Shown piece after piece: positions 1 through 8,994 of a stretch of DNA of 64,000 nt. Origin of the DNA: Leyella stercorea. GTDB taxonomy: Bacteria; Bacteroidota; Bacteroidia; Bacteroidales; Bacteroidaceae. Where the stretch lies: the NCBI RefSeq assembly GCF_021531655.1, contig NZ_JADYUF010000012.1, positions 13,897-77,896 of the forward strand, given 5' to 3'. Each line of letters begins with the position of its first letter. The first letter of the stretch is position 1. Below the pieces are notes generated by a model. It searched no databases, was not told where the DNA came from, and worked only from the letters and a program-made list of their open reading frames with translations. The translations under genes were made by a program, and so were the position numbers.

Positions 1-22
1 AAAGGAGCAAATGTGTATAAAC

Positions 23-64
23 AAAAAAAATCCCCGCAGTCTCTCCGAAGAGAAGACCACGAGG
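23..64 (-). terminator. Terminator of tRNA-Val copy 1
   Basis: On the minus strand a GC-rich hairpin closed by a TTCG tetraloop is followed by eight T. It begins 12 bp beyond the 3' end of the tRNA, the expected place for intrinsic termination. Confidence 0.8.
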
Positions 65-75
65 AAACACCCCTG

Positions 76-150
76 TGGGCGTTGACGGATTCGAACCGCC
101 GACCCTCTGCTTGTAAGGCAGATGCTCTAAACCAGCTGAGCTAAACGCCC
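76..150 (-). tRNA. tRNA-Val (anticodon TAC), copy 1
   Basis: Read on the minus strand the 75 bases fold as a full cloverleaf: acceptor GGGCGTT/AACGCCC, D-arm GCTC...GAGC, anticodon stem TCTGC/GCAGA around loop CTTACAA (anticodon TAC, valine GUA), and T-loop TTCGAAT. The discriminator base is A and CCA is not encoded. An identical gene lies at 42465-42539, and about 85 bp of upstream sequence is also nearly the same, so the two arose by a local duplication. Confidence 0.97.
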
Positions 151-203
151 TATTGCTTTATTCGTTGCTCTTAGCAGTATTGCTTAGTTCTTTAAAGCGA
201 GTG

Positions 204-235
204 CAAAGTTATGGCTTTTTTCTGTAACCTCCAAA
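204..235 (-). promoter_or_regulatory. Promoter of tRNA-Val copy 1
   Basis: On the minus strand TTTG (232-235) and TAACTTTG (204-211) are separated by 20 bp, matching the Bacteroidetes -33/-7 consensus. The start would lie about 45-50 nt upstream of the mature tRNA. The same arrangement precedes tRNA-Val copy 2. Confidence 0.85.
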
Positions 236-328
236 TGTTTTGAAAAGAATTTTACGAAAAACATGAAAAAATCTTGTTTTTCTGCGTTTTTTGCCCTGAA
301 ACAGCGTGTTTTGACATGAGTGTAAAAA

Positions 329-431
329 AAATGTAGTCCTTTTGCCTTCCAAAAGGGCTCCTTTTAGTGTGCAAAAGGGCTCCTTTTGGAAGGCAAAAGG
401 ACTACATTTGGAATGCAAAAGGACTACATTT
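329..431. repeat. 22-bp palindrome array A1 (5 units)
   Basis: Five 15-bp cores start at 329, 351, 373, 395 and 417, exactly 22 bp apart, separated by variable 7-bp linkers. The central cores are AAAAGGGCTCCTTTT. The outer cores are AAATGTAGTCCTTTT on the left and its reverse complement on the right. Linkers GCCTTCC and GGAAGGC are also reverse complements, so the array is a nested inverted repeat. It ends directly at the ispF stop codon. Confidence 0.95.
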
Positions 432-911
432 TCAGTCCTTCTCTATCAGAACGGTTGCGTAAGCCGATATTCCCTCCATTCTTCCGGTGAAACCAAGGCG
501 CTCGGTAGTGGTTGCCTTTATCGACACATTGTCTATATCTGTGTTCATCACTTCGGCAAGACAGCGCTGCATTTCGGGTATGTGCGGATTGAGTTTGGGG
601 CGTTCGGCGCACACCGTTGCATCGACATTGCCCAGGCGATAGCCCTTTGTGGCTATTAGCTGTATTGTCTTGCGCAGCAGAATCTTGCTGTCTACATTGA
701 GTGTCTCGGCTGATGTGTCGGGGAAGTGATAGCCTATGTCGCGCATATTGGCTGCGCCGAGCAGCGCGTCGCATATTGCGTGTATCAGAACATCGGCATC
801 GCTGTGGCCGAGAAGACCCAGTTCGTAGTCGAGCTTTATTCCTCCGAGCCACAGGTCGCGGCCCTCTACTAATTTGTGGACATCATATCCGAATCCGGTT
901 CTTATCTTCAT
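432..911 (-). CDS. ispF: 2-C-methyl-D-erythritol 2,4-cyclodiphosphate synthase
   Basis: IspF converts CDP-methylerythritol 2-phosphate to the cyclic diphosphate and CMP in the cytoplasmic MEP pathway to isoprenoids. The 159 residues match the family's usual length. The metal-binding residues are visible as Asp10 and His12 (FGYDVHKL) and His44 (in GHSDADVLIH), and the family motif SIKATTTERLGFTGR lies near the C-terminus. It is the last gene of a minus-strand run downstream of porV, separated from it by a 250-bp repeat block. Its stop codon abuts palindrome array A1. Confidence 0.97.
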   Translation of the reverse strand: MKIRTGFGYDVHKLVEGRDLWLGGIKLDYELGLLGHSDADVLIHAICDALLGAANMRDIGYHFPDTSAETLNVDSKILLRKTIQLIATKGYRLGNVDATVCAERPKLNPHIPEMQRCLAEVMNTDIDNVSIKATTTERLGFTGRMEGISAYATVLIEKD

Positions 912-1152
912 GAATTTTGAGTTTTGAGTTTTGAATTTTGAATTGTTGCCGTTGGCAATTTTGAGTTTTGAATTTTGAGTTTTGAATTGTTGCCGTTGGC
1001 AATTTTGAATTTTGAATTTTGAGTTTTCAAAACACCGAACTCTTTAACGTCAAAGCCGACTGTTCAAAACTCAAAACTAACAATTCAAAACTCAGAACTC
1101 TTAACGGCAAAGCCGACAATTCAAAACTCAAAATTCAAAATTCAAAACTCTT
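912..1152. repeat. Heptamer repeat element H1 in the ispF-porV gap
   Basis: The gap is filled by head-to-tail TTTTGAA/TTTTGAG heptamers interrupted by short hairpins (TTGCCGTTGGCAA, twice). The right half carries the reverse-complement heptamers and hairpin, so the block is a large imperfect inverted repeat. No gene is visible in it. Related blocks occur near 8.8, 19.7, 24.6, 40.1, 43.9 and 46.5 kb. Confidence 0.9.
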
Positions 1153-1158
1153 CAAGCG

Positions 1159-2337
1159 TCAGCGACGCTTGAAGAGGTCCTTTATTCCGTCCATATCGAA
1201 CGCCAGGGTGAAGCGCAGTGTCTGGTCGAGGGGGTTAGACTTGGCTGTAGCTATGACGTAGCCGGCATCGAGCGAGAACACGTTCATCTTGAATCCGGCT
1301 CCTACGGTGAAGTATTTGCGGTTGCCCTTGCTCTCCGACTCGTGATGATAGCCGGCGCGAAGGGTGAACTTGTCGTTGTAGGTGTATTCAGCTCCGAGGC
1401 TCCACTGCACCTCCTCCAACTCCTCCTTGAATCCGCCGGGGGCGTCGCCGAAGCTCTTGAAGATACCGCTTATTGACGAAACGTCGTAGTAGTCGCGCTG
1501 AACGCGGTCGTCATAGTCCTGCGTGTCCTCACCTTCCTTCTGCTTCGGATGGGTTGGCACAAGCAGTTTGTTGGCATCGGCGGCAATGGTGAGACGGTTG
1601 TACTCGTCGAGCGGAATCATGAGCGAGGCTCCCAGACGCATGTTGGTAGGTATAAACTCAGCTCGGTCGTCGCCTCCGAAGGTTATCTTCGAACCGATGT
1701 TGGATATGTTCAAGCCCAATCCCAACTGGCATTCACGCTGTCCGATGTTGATATAGTTTTGATAATAGGCGGCAAGGTCTACGGCAAATGCCGAACCTGG
1801 AGTAGTATCGTCGGTGGGATTGTACGTCAGGTCGGAGTATATCCAGCGTACTGCGGCTGCAATCGAGAACTTTTCGCTGAGCATAAGCGAGTAGGCTACG
1901 TCCAAAGACATCTCGTATGGGTTGATGGTCATTTGGTCTTCGCTCTCGTTAGAGCTTGTGAACACCTCGCCCAACGAGAAGTAGCGCAGCGAGCCTGACA
2001 CTGCCGAGTAGTCGCCTATGCGATAATAGCCTACGAGATAGGCAAGGTCGATGTCGTTGACAAGGCTGCGCAGCCACGGCGTATAGTTCAGAGCCACACC
2101 GGCTCGCGATATCGTGAACGGATATTTGGCTGGGTTCCAGTACTGCGACACTACGTCCGGGTCGGTGGCAGCGCCCACATCGCCCATACCGGCGGCTCGT
2201 GCGTCGGGCGCAATGGTCTGCGATGTCACCGATGTCTTTACCGGGTTGAACATCTCTTTTTTGTAATCCTGAGCCGAAGCGTATGCCGACAGCAGCACGA
2301 AGGCTGCGAGCAGGATGTATCTTGTTCCATGTTTCAT
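1159..2337 (-). CDS. porV: T9SS outer-membrane protein PorV (LptO)
   Basis: PorV is an outer-membrane beta-barrel of the type IX secretion system. It carries exported cargo from the translocon to the PorU sortase. The start at 2337 is chosen because it opens directly on a signal peptide (KHGTRYILLAAFVLLSAYASAQ); an in-frame Met 13 codons upstream would put a charged stretch in front. The mature protein opens with a family-typical region containing DARAAGMGDVGAATDPD and AKYPF. It is 392 residues, normal for the family, and follows porU on the same strand with a 52-bp gap, the usual pairing in T9SS-positive Bacteroidetes. Confidence 0.93.
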   Translation of the reverse strand: MKHGTRYILLAAFVLLSAYASAQDYKKEMFNPVKTSVTSQTIAPDARAAGMGDVGAATDPDVVSQYWNPAKYPFTISRAGVALNYTPWLRSLVNDIDLAYLVGYYRIGDYSAVSGSLRYFSLGEVFTSSNESEDQMTINPYEMSLDVAYSLMLSEKFSIAAAVRWIYSDLTYNPTDDTTPGSAFAVDLAAYYQNYINIGQRECQLGLGLNISNIGSKITFGGDDRAEFIPTNMRLGASLMIPLDEYNRLTIAADANKLLVPTHPKQKEGEDTQDYDDRVQRDYYDVSSISGIFKSFGDAPGGFKEELEEVQWSLGAEYTYNDKFTLRAGYHHESESKGNRKYFTVGAGFKMNVFSLDAGYVIATAKSNPLDQTLRFTLAFDMDGIKDLFKRR

Positions 2338-2389
2338 TCGTTGAAAGTTTTTATATTGTATATGCTTATTATGCAAACGACTTATTATT

Positions 2390-5300
2390 TTATTTATTGC
2401 CCACTACTATCAGTTTCTTGGCTTTCGACATACGCGACGCTCCGTCGGACGCAAGACGTACACGGTAGAGATAGACTCCGGTGTCGAGCTGTTGGCCGTT
2501 GTCGAGTTTCAGATTCCAATCGACGGTATAGGCAGAGGCCGTTGACACTCCGCTCTCGTCGTGACGCCACAACAGTCTGCCGCTCATGTCGAGCACTTCG
2601 ATGCGCACATCCACATTGCTGCCGGTGCGGTCGTTGGCTATGACGAATGTGGTAGAGGTTGATGCTGGGTTGTTTGTACACGAAATGCTGAACGTAGGTT
2701 TCAGTCCTCTTGCCACACGGAAGCGGAGTTCCTGCGTAGTGGGATTGTTTAGTATGTCCCAAGCGGTGAACTTCAGTCGGTGTTCGCCCTCCTCAAGTTG
2801 CGGCAGGCAGTAGTATGTAGAGCCTGTGGTGTACGATCCAAAGTCGTACTGGAAGTTGTCGTTGAGCGTATACGTCAATTCCGTCTTGCCGTCGATTACG
2901 AGTTGCATGTCGTGTCCCACTCCGGCTCCGGCTGCATTGATGCCGTCGCGGTCGGTTATCTCTGCCACAAAATACGGCGTCGGGTTCACTCTGTCGCCGT
3001 TCTGGAACGATGGCGAGTTAAGATAGCAGTACACCGATGGTCCGATGGAGTCGTTGTCGGCAATGTCGCTGCCTCCTACGGTGAAGCTGTTGCAGTAGCC
3101 GTTCACCACCTTGGTGTGCGCATCGTCGATGGCAAAGACATTGATGAGTCCCTCCTCGTCCGAATAACTGATGTCCTTTGGAACTGCAAAGGTGAACTCA
3201 AACTTCCCGTCAACAACCTTACTTTCGCCATTATACAGCATTGCCTTGCGGTCGTTGAACTCCATGGGTTGGTCGGCTGCATTCTGATTGTTGTAGCATA
3301 GCACCGTTTCGTTGCGGTCGCGCACCAAGAGCGTTGCCGTTCCGGCGAATGTCTCCATTCCTTCGATGTGGCCTTTCACCTTTACCAGCGCTCCGGCACG
3401 CATCGCTGCCTTGCCTCCCTTGGCTACGTCTACGTCGCCGATGGAGTCGATGACCATTAGCGGCCGGGGATTCCAGAGTCGCATTGCAGGGTCGCCGAGG
3501 AGCGAGAACTGGCGCGAATTTTCGGCAAGACGCTTGTATGAGGCGGTGTTCTTGGCTCGGCGCAACGCCTCACCGATAGGCAACGCGCGCCCGTCGTCGT
3601 CGTGCGAGAGCAAGAAACGCATCAACGGAGAGTGCAACTCGGCGTTGTATGTAGAATACACGGTGCGCGTCGAGCCGATGAATGCAGCCACTCCACCCTT
3701 GTCGTTGAGCACCGCCGTTACTCCGATATTGTCCACCGGGGCGTCGAAGGGCATAAAGTCGCAGCCTACTGTTACCCACAGCGGCATGTTGGTATTCGAA
3801 AATTCTCTGAAATCTTTAAGGAACAACACGTTCTCGTGCGAGAACTGGTGTTCCGAACCATGACCGGTGTAGTCCATTATGAGCGCACCCTTGTTCTGCT
3901 GGCGCATTATCGCCTTGCTGGCACCGGGATATGTCACTCCCGAAGTCTGAATAACGGCCGGATAAGAGTCCCACATCACCTTGTTGACACGCAACGCCGG
4001 ATTCTCGGCTATCACCTGTTCGGCTACTACATCGGCATCCTTCATGTGGCGGTTGTCGTCGCCGTCGTCGCCCATGAACATTATTTCGTTGAGCCATGCT
4101 GCTCCTCCAGCATTCTTCATGTAGCTCTCTATCTTGTCAACCATTGTCTTGGCATCGGCAGCTGTAGTTACGGGGAATCGGCCAACTGCCACATCCACCT
4201 TGTCGACATACAACGGTCGCAGTCCTTCGCCGTCGTCGAGCATGCCGTAAAACGAATCGTCGACATAGCTAAGTCGCTTGTCGAACGACTCCTCGCTTTC
4301 GTATGCCAGCAGATAATCGTCGGCTTTCATCTTCCGGCATTCTGATGTAAGCATACGGTTGTCCCACATGCAGCTGCCGAAAAGCACGAGATACTTGGGC
4401 TGGTCGGCTGCGGTTGTGGCACGGTCGTACAGCATCTTCAGATAACGGCGGTATGCCGAGGCGTCAGGCGTGCCGCTTGAGAACTCGTTGTACAACTCGT
4501 CGGCAGGCACAATGTTTACTCTCATGCCGTCGGTGTTCTCGTGCAGCTGCTTCAGACGACGTGCCTGGGCAAGCAGTTTTTGCGATGTGGGGATGATTAT
4601 AACCATGTCCGCCTGCGGGTCGGAATGGTGGTCCTGGTTGGTTATGGCGTAAACGTATTCGGGAACGGGCAGAGCGTCGGTGGCAAGATTGCCGAGCTGG
4701 TGGGGCGTATTCCACGTTAGCGACACGAAATCGAGTCGCATAGGTTCGCCATTGAGCACATGCAGACTGATGGTCTGGCGCTTTAGCGACTCGTCACACG
4801 CTATGTCGTATGTGCCGCTACTCTGAAAACCGTACACATATAACGGTTCGCTCACCGTAGTATTGAGCGTACCGAGTCGACGACCGTTCAATCTTATCTC
4901 TACAGATGTGCTTCCTCCCGATGTAACATTAGCCATCAGGCGTCCCGTCAAAGCCTTTTCGGGGGCTTCGAAGGTCAGAACGAGCGAGTCGCCAGACTGC
5001 ACCTGGCGCGAATCGTACAAGTTCCGGCCGCCATGATGCCAACTGAAACCGTCCACTTCGTACAGGTCGTGATAGTAATCGGCCGACGGATAGAATGTAG
5101 AAACAAAATCGGCGGAATCTAATTTTTGCGGTTCGGTGCCGTCGTCGGTCAAGAAATAATAACCATAATCGGAATATGGGTTGCGTGTTCGGCGCATAGC
5201 GTCATTGCTACTCCACGAAACCGGACCACGGGCAAACATCATTCGGCGCGAACCGATGGTACATGTCGGCACTTCATGAAGGTCGTCGGTAGCTATAAGA

Positions 5301-6013
5301 TAGTCGGGATCGAGCGTTTCGCTCTGCAAATTGCCTCCATAACCGTATACTTTGACACGGTCGGGATTGCTGAATCCGGCTTTGCGCATTAGTTCGGTGG
5401 TGAGCTGATATACTCCAGTTGACGGCACACGTATCTTAACCCATCGTCCGGAGTGCAACACGCTGTGCTGGGCGTAGCGGTCTTGCGGTGCAACAGCATC
5501 TGCATGGAGGGCTTCACCCATTCGTGTAATGGAGTTAAGACGGCTTATTCGTTCTGCAACATTGCCCGTTTTGAGGTTGGCAATATTGCCTGTTTCGTTA
5601 TCTGAAATAATGTTGGCGCTACGCACAGGAGTTGCCGATCGGCGCAACATAAAGCTCACCAGCACCTGCCAACGACCCTCACGCATCACTACGGGACAAA
5701 AAGTTGTGAGCAGCGAAGGCCGCTTGCGGTCCATCACAACGCTTGTTTCAAGACGAGGTTGGGCTGCGGGCAAATTGGGTTCAATGCGCTGATAGGCTTC
5801 AATGTCGGCACGTGGCATGTCGGCGTATTCTGCGTAGGCTATGCTAAAAGAATAAACCGAGTCGCGAAAATTTACTGGCAGCGACTCGGTATGACTGAAT
5901 ATGGGCAGCACAGAGTCGACCCTCACCTCCTTGGCTGTGAGATTATAGAACTTCTGGGCACTTGCCTGAACAGCGGCAAGAATCAGGGTCAAGACTATGT
6001 ATATGTTGCGCAT
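2390..6013 (-). CDS. porU: T9SS sortase PorU (gingipain-like C25 family)
   Basis: PorU cleaves the C-terminal sorting domain from T9SS cargo at the cell surface and attaches the cargo to a surface glycan. The 1207 residues begin with a signal peptide (RNIYIVLTLILAAVQASAQ). The C25 peptidase core has the catalytic His near residue 718 (DYTGHGSE) and Cys near 751 (TVGCDFMPFD). The C-terminal end (YLYRVRLASDG...KKLIVVGNK) resembles a T9SS CTD, as in the characterised PorU. The gene starts 15 bp after the FAH-family gene and precedes porV, so the three are probably co-transcribed. Confidence 0.94.
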   Translation of the reverse strand: MRNIYIVLTLILAAVQASAQKFYNLTAKEVRVDSVLPIFSHTESLPVNFRDSVYSFSIAYAEYADMPRADIEAYQRIEPNLPAAQPRLETSVVMDRKRPSLLTTFCPVVMREGRWQVLVSFMLRRSATPVRSANIISDNETGNIANLKTGNVAERISRLNSITRMGEALHADAVAPQDRYAQHSVLHSGRWVKIRVPSTGVYQLTTELMRKAGFSNPDRVKVYGYGGNLQSETLDPDYLIATDDLHEVPTCTIGSRRMMFARGPVSWSSNDAMRRTRNPYSDYGYYFLTDDGTEPQKLDSADFVSTFYPSADYYHDLYEVDGFSWHHGGRNLYDSRQVQSGDSLVLTFEAPEKALTGRLMANVTSGGSTSVEIRLNGRRLGTLNTTVSEPLYVYGFQSSGTYDIACDESLKRQTISLHVLNGEPMRLDFVSLTWNTPHQLGNLATDALPVPEYVYAITNQDHHSDPQADMVIIIPTSQKLLAQARRLKQLHENTDGMRVNIVPADELYNEFSSGTPDASAYRRYLKMLYDRATTAADQPKYLVLFGSCMWDNRMLTSECRKMKADDYLLAYESEESFDKRLSYVDDSFYGMLDDGEGLRPLYVDKVDVAVGRFPVTTAADAKTMVDKIESYMKNAGGAAWLNEIMFMGDDGDDNRHMKDADVVAEQVIAENPALRVNKVMWDSYPAVIQTSGVTYPGASKAIMRQQNKGALIMDYTGHGSEHQFSHENVLFLKDFREFSNTNMPLWVTVGCDFMPFDAPVDNIGVTAVLNDKGGVAAFIGSTRTVYSTYNAELHSPLMRFLLSHDDDGRALPIGEALRRAKNTASYKRLAENSRQFSLLGDPAMRLWNPRPLMVIDSIGDVDVAKGGKAAMRAGALVKVKGHIEGMETFAGTATLLVRDRNETVLCYNNQNAADQPMEFNDRKAMLYNGESKVVDGKFEFTFAVPKDISYSDEEGLINVFAIDDAHTKVVNGYCNSFTVGGSDIADNDSIGPSVYCYLNSPSFQNGDRVNPTPYFVAEITDRDGINAAGAGVGHDMQLVIDGKTELTYTLNDNFQYDFGSYTTGSTYYCLPQLEEGEHRLKFTAWDILNNPTTQELRFRVARGLKPTFSISCTNNPASTSTTFVIANDRTGSNVDVRIEVLDMSGRLLWRHDESGVSTASAYTVDWNLKLDNGQQLDTGVYLYRVRLASDGASRMSKAKKLIVVGNK

Positions 6014-6028
6014 ATTCGTTTACTATTG

Positions 6029-6646
6029 TTATTTGCAATTGAATTCGAGCACCTTGCGGTCCTCAATATATCCCTCAAGATGGTCATCGATGTGTACGGG
6101 TCCGACTCCGGCAGGCGTTCCTGTATACAGAATGTCACCGGTCTTGAGCGTGAAATACTGTGATATGTAGGCTATCAACTGGTCGACACGATAGAGCATA
6201 TCGCTCGTGCATCCCTCCTGAACGGTGTTGCCGTTGATGTCGAGATGGAAGTGCAGGGCCTGAATATCACGGAATTTGTCCAGCGAAACCCATTCGCCCA
6301 GGGCGGCGCTTCCGTCAAATCCCTTGCACAAATCCCAAGGTTTGCCTCCCGCACGCAGTTTCTTCTGCAGCTCGCGAGCCGTAAAATCGATGCCGACGGT
6401 AACGGCATCGTAATAGCGATGGGCAAAACGCTCGGAAATATTCTTGCCCAACTTGCTGATGCGCACTACGATTTCGGTCTCGTAATCGATGCGTCCCATG
6501 TGGTCGGGAATAAAGAACGGCTTGTGATCCTTGAGCACTGCCGAGTCGGCCTTGGTGAAAATGACCGGTTCTTCTGGTTTAAATAACGAGCCATGAAGCT
6601 CTTTATTGTGTTCAAGGTAGTTCATACCTACGGCAAAAATCTTCAT
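6029..6646 (-). CDS. Fumarylacetoacetate hydrolase (FAH) family protein
   Basis: The 205-residue protein has the FAH fold signature: FAVGMNYLEHNKEL at the N-terminus, the metal-site stretch DYETEIVVRI, KPWDLCKGFDGSAALG, and GDILYTGTPAGVGP near the C-terminus. Relatives hydrolyse or decarboxylate acylpyruvates and oxaloacetate; the substrate here cannot be read from sequence. The start at 6646 is preferred over Met codons further upstream because family members begin MKIFAVGxNY. It sits upstream of porU with a 15-bp gap, a link that looks like co-transcription rather than shared function. Confidence 0.88.
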   Translation of the reverse strand: MKIFAVGMNYLEHNKELHGSLFKPEEPVIFTKADSAVLKDHKPFFIPDHMGRIDYETEIVVRISKLGKNISERFAHRYYDAVTVGIDFTARELQKKLRAGGKPWDLCKGFDGSAALGEWVSLDKFRDIQALHFHLDINGNTVQEGCTSDMLYRVDQLIAYISQYFTLKTGDILYTGTPAGVGPVHIDDHLEGYIEDRKVLEFNCK

Positions 6647-6705
6647 TTTATTTAAGTTGACAAGTTGACGTGCTGACGAAATCTTCGCAACAACGTCGAT
6701 ATTAA

Positions 6706-6742
6706 ACAAAAAGCCGTGAAAGAGTTTTCACTCCTCACGGCT
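6706..6742 (-). terminator. Terminator downstream of tsf
   Basis: On the minus strand AGCCGTGA and TCACGGCT form a stem, followed by TTTTTG. It lies 35 bp beyond the tsf stop codon and ends the ribosomal-protein/EF-Ts transcription unit before the FAH gene. Confidence 0.75.
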
Positions 6743-6776
6743 CCTATATAATATATGTGTAATTGAGTTATTTCAA

Positions 6777-7772
6777 TTACTCAGCAGCAAGAGTGAAGCG
6801 CTTGTAAGCAACGATCTTCAGCTCCTTGTCCTGCTTCTTGAGGTAGTCAGCAACGCTCTGCTTGTCGCCGTCGCCGAACTGGAACTCCTGACAAACGAGG
6901 CAGTTCTCCTTAAGGAACTTGCCAACACGACCCTTAGCGATGTTCTGAATCATGTTCTCGTTGAGATTAGCAGCCTTCTCTGCAGAAACGGTCTCCTTGA
7001 TCTCGCGGAACTTAGCAACGTCCTCAGCTGTGATCCAGCCCTTGCCCTGGTTAGACTCGATGTGGTCCTCAGAGTCGAAGTGGTTAGGATTGAGGCCAGC
7101 CTTCTTAACAGCTACCTCTACAGCCTTCTCGATCTGCTCTTCCTTAGTCTTCTGAACAGCAACCTTGTACTCTTCATCCTTAACTTCCTCAGGTACTGAA
7201 GCCTCGTCAAGAGCGATAGGCTTCATAGCAGCAACCTGCATAGCTATCTTGTGACCAGCCTCCTCGTTGTTCTGATTGAGCTGTACCATGGTGCAGAGAG
7301 TGTGCTTGCCCATGTGGTCGTAAACCTCAATGTTCTCACCCTCGAGAACGTTGTAGCCGTCAAGCTCCATCTTCTCGCCAGTGATACCTGAGCGCTGTGT
7401 AACAGCAGCCTGAACGTCAGCCTCACCGAACTTGAGAGCCTTAACCTCGTCGAGAGTATGAGCCTTAGCGGCGATAGCAGCGTCGAGGATGTCAGAAGTC
7501 AGCTGGATGAAGTCAGCACCGTTGGCAACGAAGTCAGTCTCGCACTTCAAAGCGATCATAGCAGCGAATCCGTCAACGTTCTTAACGAGTACACAACCGT
7601 TTGAAGTCTCGCGGTCTGAACGCTTTGCAGCGATAGCGAGTCCACGCTCACGGAGCAACTCCTTTGCCTTATCGAAATCACCTTCAGCCTCAGTCAGAGC
7701 CTTCTTTACGTCAGCAAGACCAGCACCTGTCATGGCACGAAGTTTCTTGATGTCTTCAATTGAAATAGCCAT
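6777..7772 (-). CDS. tsf: Translation elongation factor Ts
   Basis: EF-Ts is the guanine-nucleotide exchange factor that recycles EF-Tu. The N-terminal UBA-like region with LRAMTGAGLADVKKAL is diagnostic, and KCETDFVA belongs to the EF-Tu-contacting core. The 331 residues exceed the roughly 280 of E. coli, which is common in Bacteroidetes. The start could be 7778 or 7772; the second is chosen because the family begins MAIS. It is the last gene of rplM-rpsI-rpsB-tsf, downstream of a hairpin in the rpsB-tsf gap. Confidence 0.97.
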   Translation of the reverse strand: MAISIEDIKKLRAMTGAGLADVKKALTEAEGDFDKAKELLRERGLAIAAKRSDRETSNGCVLVKNVDGFAAMIALKCETDFVANGADFIQLTSDILDAAIAAKAHTLDEVKALKFGEADVQAAVTQRSGITGEKMELDGYNVLEGENIEVYDHMGKHTLCTMVQLNQNNEEAGHKIAMQVAAMKPIALDEASVPEEVKDEEYKVAVQKTKEEQIEKAVEVAVKKAGLNPNHFDSEDHIESNQGKGWITAEDVAKFREIKETVSAEKAANLNENMIQNIAKGRVGKFLKENCLVCQEFQFGDGDKQSVADYLKKQDKELKIVAYKRFTLAAE

Positions 7773-7845
7773 AGTCATTTATTATTTATTAATTGTTAGT
7801 TATTTAATATATGCTTGATTTGGTGTAATCGTCTTTAACCCAAAA

Positions 7846-7899
7846 ATCGGAAATTCTCCATTCTAAAACCTTGGATTTACGAATTAAAGAATTTCCGAT
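7846..7899 (-). promoter_or_regulatory. 12-bp inverted repeat in the rpsB-tsf gap
   Basis: ATCGGAAATTCT (7846-7857) and its exact complement (7888-7899) flank a 30-bp loop. On the minus strand the hairpin is followed by five T. An AT-rich stem with a U-run suggests partial termination or an mRNA-processing site that sets tsf relative to rpsB; the function is inferred. Confidence 0.5.
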
Positions 7900-7916
7900 C
7901 TTTATGTTATGTAAGA

Positions 7917-8705
7917 TTACTCTGCTGCGTTCTCAGCAGGAGTTTCCTCCTTGCGAGCCTTGCGAGGAGCCTTGCCCTCTTTCTGCTCAGCAGCTGCCTT
8001 CTCGTCAGCCTTTTCTACCTTACGCTCCTCAAGACCCTCTGCGATAGCACCGCAGCAAGCTGAGAGAACTACGTCGATAGAATCCTTAGCGTCGTCGTTA
8101 GCAGGGATGATATAGTCGATGTTGCGTGGGTCAGAGTTGGTATCTACCATGGCGAACACTGGGATGCCGAGGCGGTTAGCCTCCTTAACGGCGATGTTCT
8201 CCTTCATCACGTCAACAACGAACAAAGCGCTCGGGAGGCGTGTAAGGTCAGCGATAGAACCGAGGTTCTTCTCCAACTTAGCACGCTGGCGTGTCACCTG
8301 CAGAAGCTCGCGCTTAGAGAGCTTTGAGAAAGTTCCGTCGTTCATGAGCTTGTCGATGTTCGCCATTTTCTTAACAGCCTTGCGGATTGTCGGGAAGTTG
8401 GTGAGCATACCGCCCGGCCAACGCTCGATAACGTAAGGCATATTCACGCTCGCTGCCTTCTCGGCTACGATGTCCTTAGCTTGTTTTTTAGTAGCGACGA
8501 ACAGGATCTTCTTGCCTGACTTTGCGATCTGCTTCAAAGCCTCAGCAGCCTCGTCAACCTTAGCTACTGTCTTGTGCAAATCGATGATATGAATGCCGTT
8601 GCGCTCCATGAAGATATAAGGAGCCATTGCGGGATTCCACTTACGACGGAGGTGGCCAAAGTGACAGCCTGCCTCTAACAACTGGTCAAAATTAGTTCTT
8701 GACAT
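7917..8705 (-). CDS. rpsB: 30S ribosomal protein S2 (uS2)
   Basis: S2 binds the back of the 30S head-body junction. Family landmarks are present: LLEAGCHFGHLRRKWNP, IIDLHKT, ERWPGGMLTNF and IPANDDA. The start at 8705 (MSRTNFDQLLEAG) is chosen over a Met 50 codons upstream, because that extension is only the translation of a heptamer repeat. The 262-residue protein ends in a charged Lys/Glu/Ala tail of about 35 residues, as seen in other Bacteroidetes S2. It lies between rpsI and tsf. Confidence 0.97.
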   Translation of the reverse strand: MSRTNFDQLLEAGCHFGHLRRKWNPAMAPYIFMERNGIHIIDLHKTVAKVDEAAEALKQIAKSGKKILFVATKKQAKDIVAEKAASVNMPYVIERWPGGMLTNFPTIRKAVKKMANIDKLMNDGTFSKLSKRELLQVTRQRAKLEKNLGSIADLTRLPSALFVVDVMKENIAVKEANRLGIPVFAMVDTNSDPRNIDYIIPANDDAKDSIDVVLSACCGAIAEGLEERKVEKADEKAAAEQKEGKAPRKARKEETPAENAAE

Positions 8706-8772
8706 TTCTTTGTTCTTGTTAATTTGTTTACTTTCCTTTGAGTTAAATTGAACCAGCCCACGAGTAACGACA

Positions 8773-8848
8773 TGTCGAGTTTTGAGTTTTGAATTTTGAG
8801 TTTTGAATTGATCGGCTTCGCCGATTATGAATTTTGAAGTTTTTGAAT
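8773..8848. repeat. Heptamer repeat element H2 in the rpsI-rpsB gap
   Basis: TTTTGAG/TTTTGAA heptamers are followed by the hairpin ATCGGCTTCGCCGAT and a few more heptamer-like bases. The remaining gap (8849-8994) holds short CCTCATTCC/CCTAACTTC-like repeats and one copy of a recurring AT-rich motif (8956-8975). No gene is visible in the 289-bp gap. Confidence 0.85.
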
Positions 8849-8994
8849 TATTCAATTCCTGACTCCTAACTTCTAATTCCTCATTCCAAATTCCTCATTC
8901 TCTTCTTCGGTCTTGCGGGTTTGGATGCTAAACTTTGGAGATATGCTAAGCCACACATATATATAAATAAGGTGTCCCAGCCATTCTCCATATT

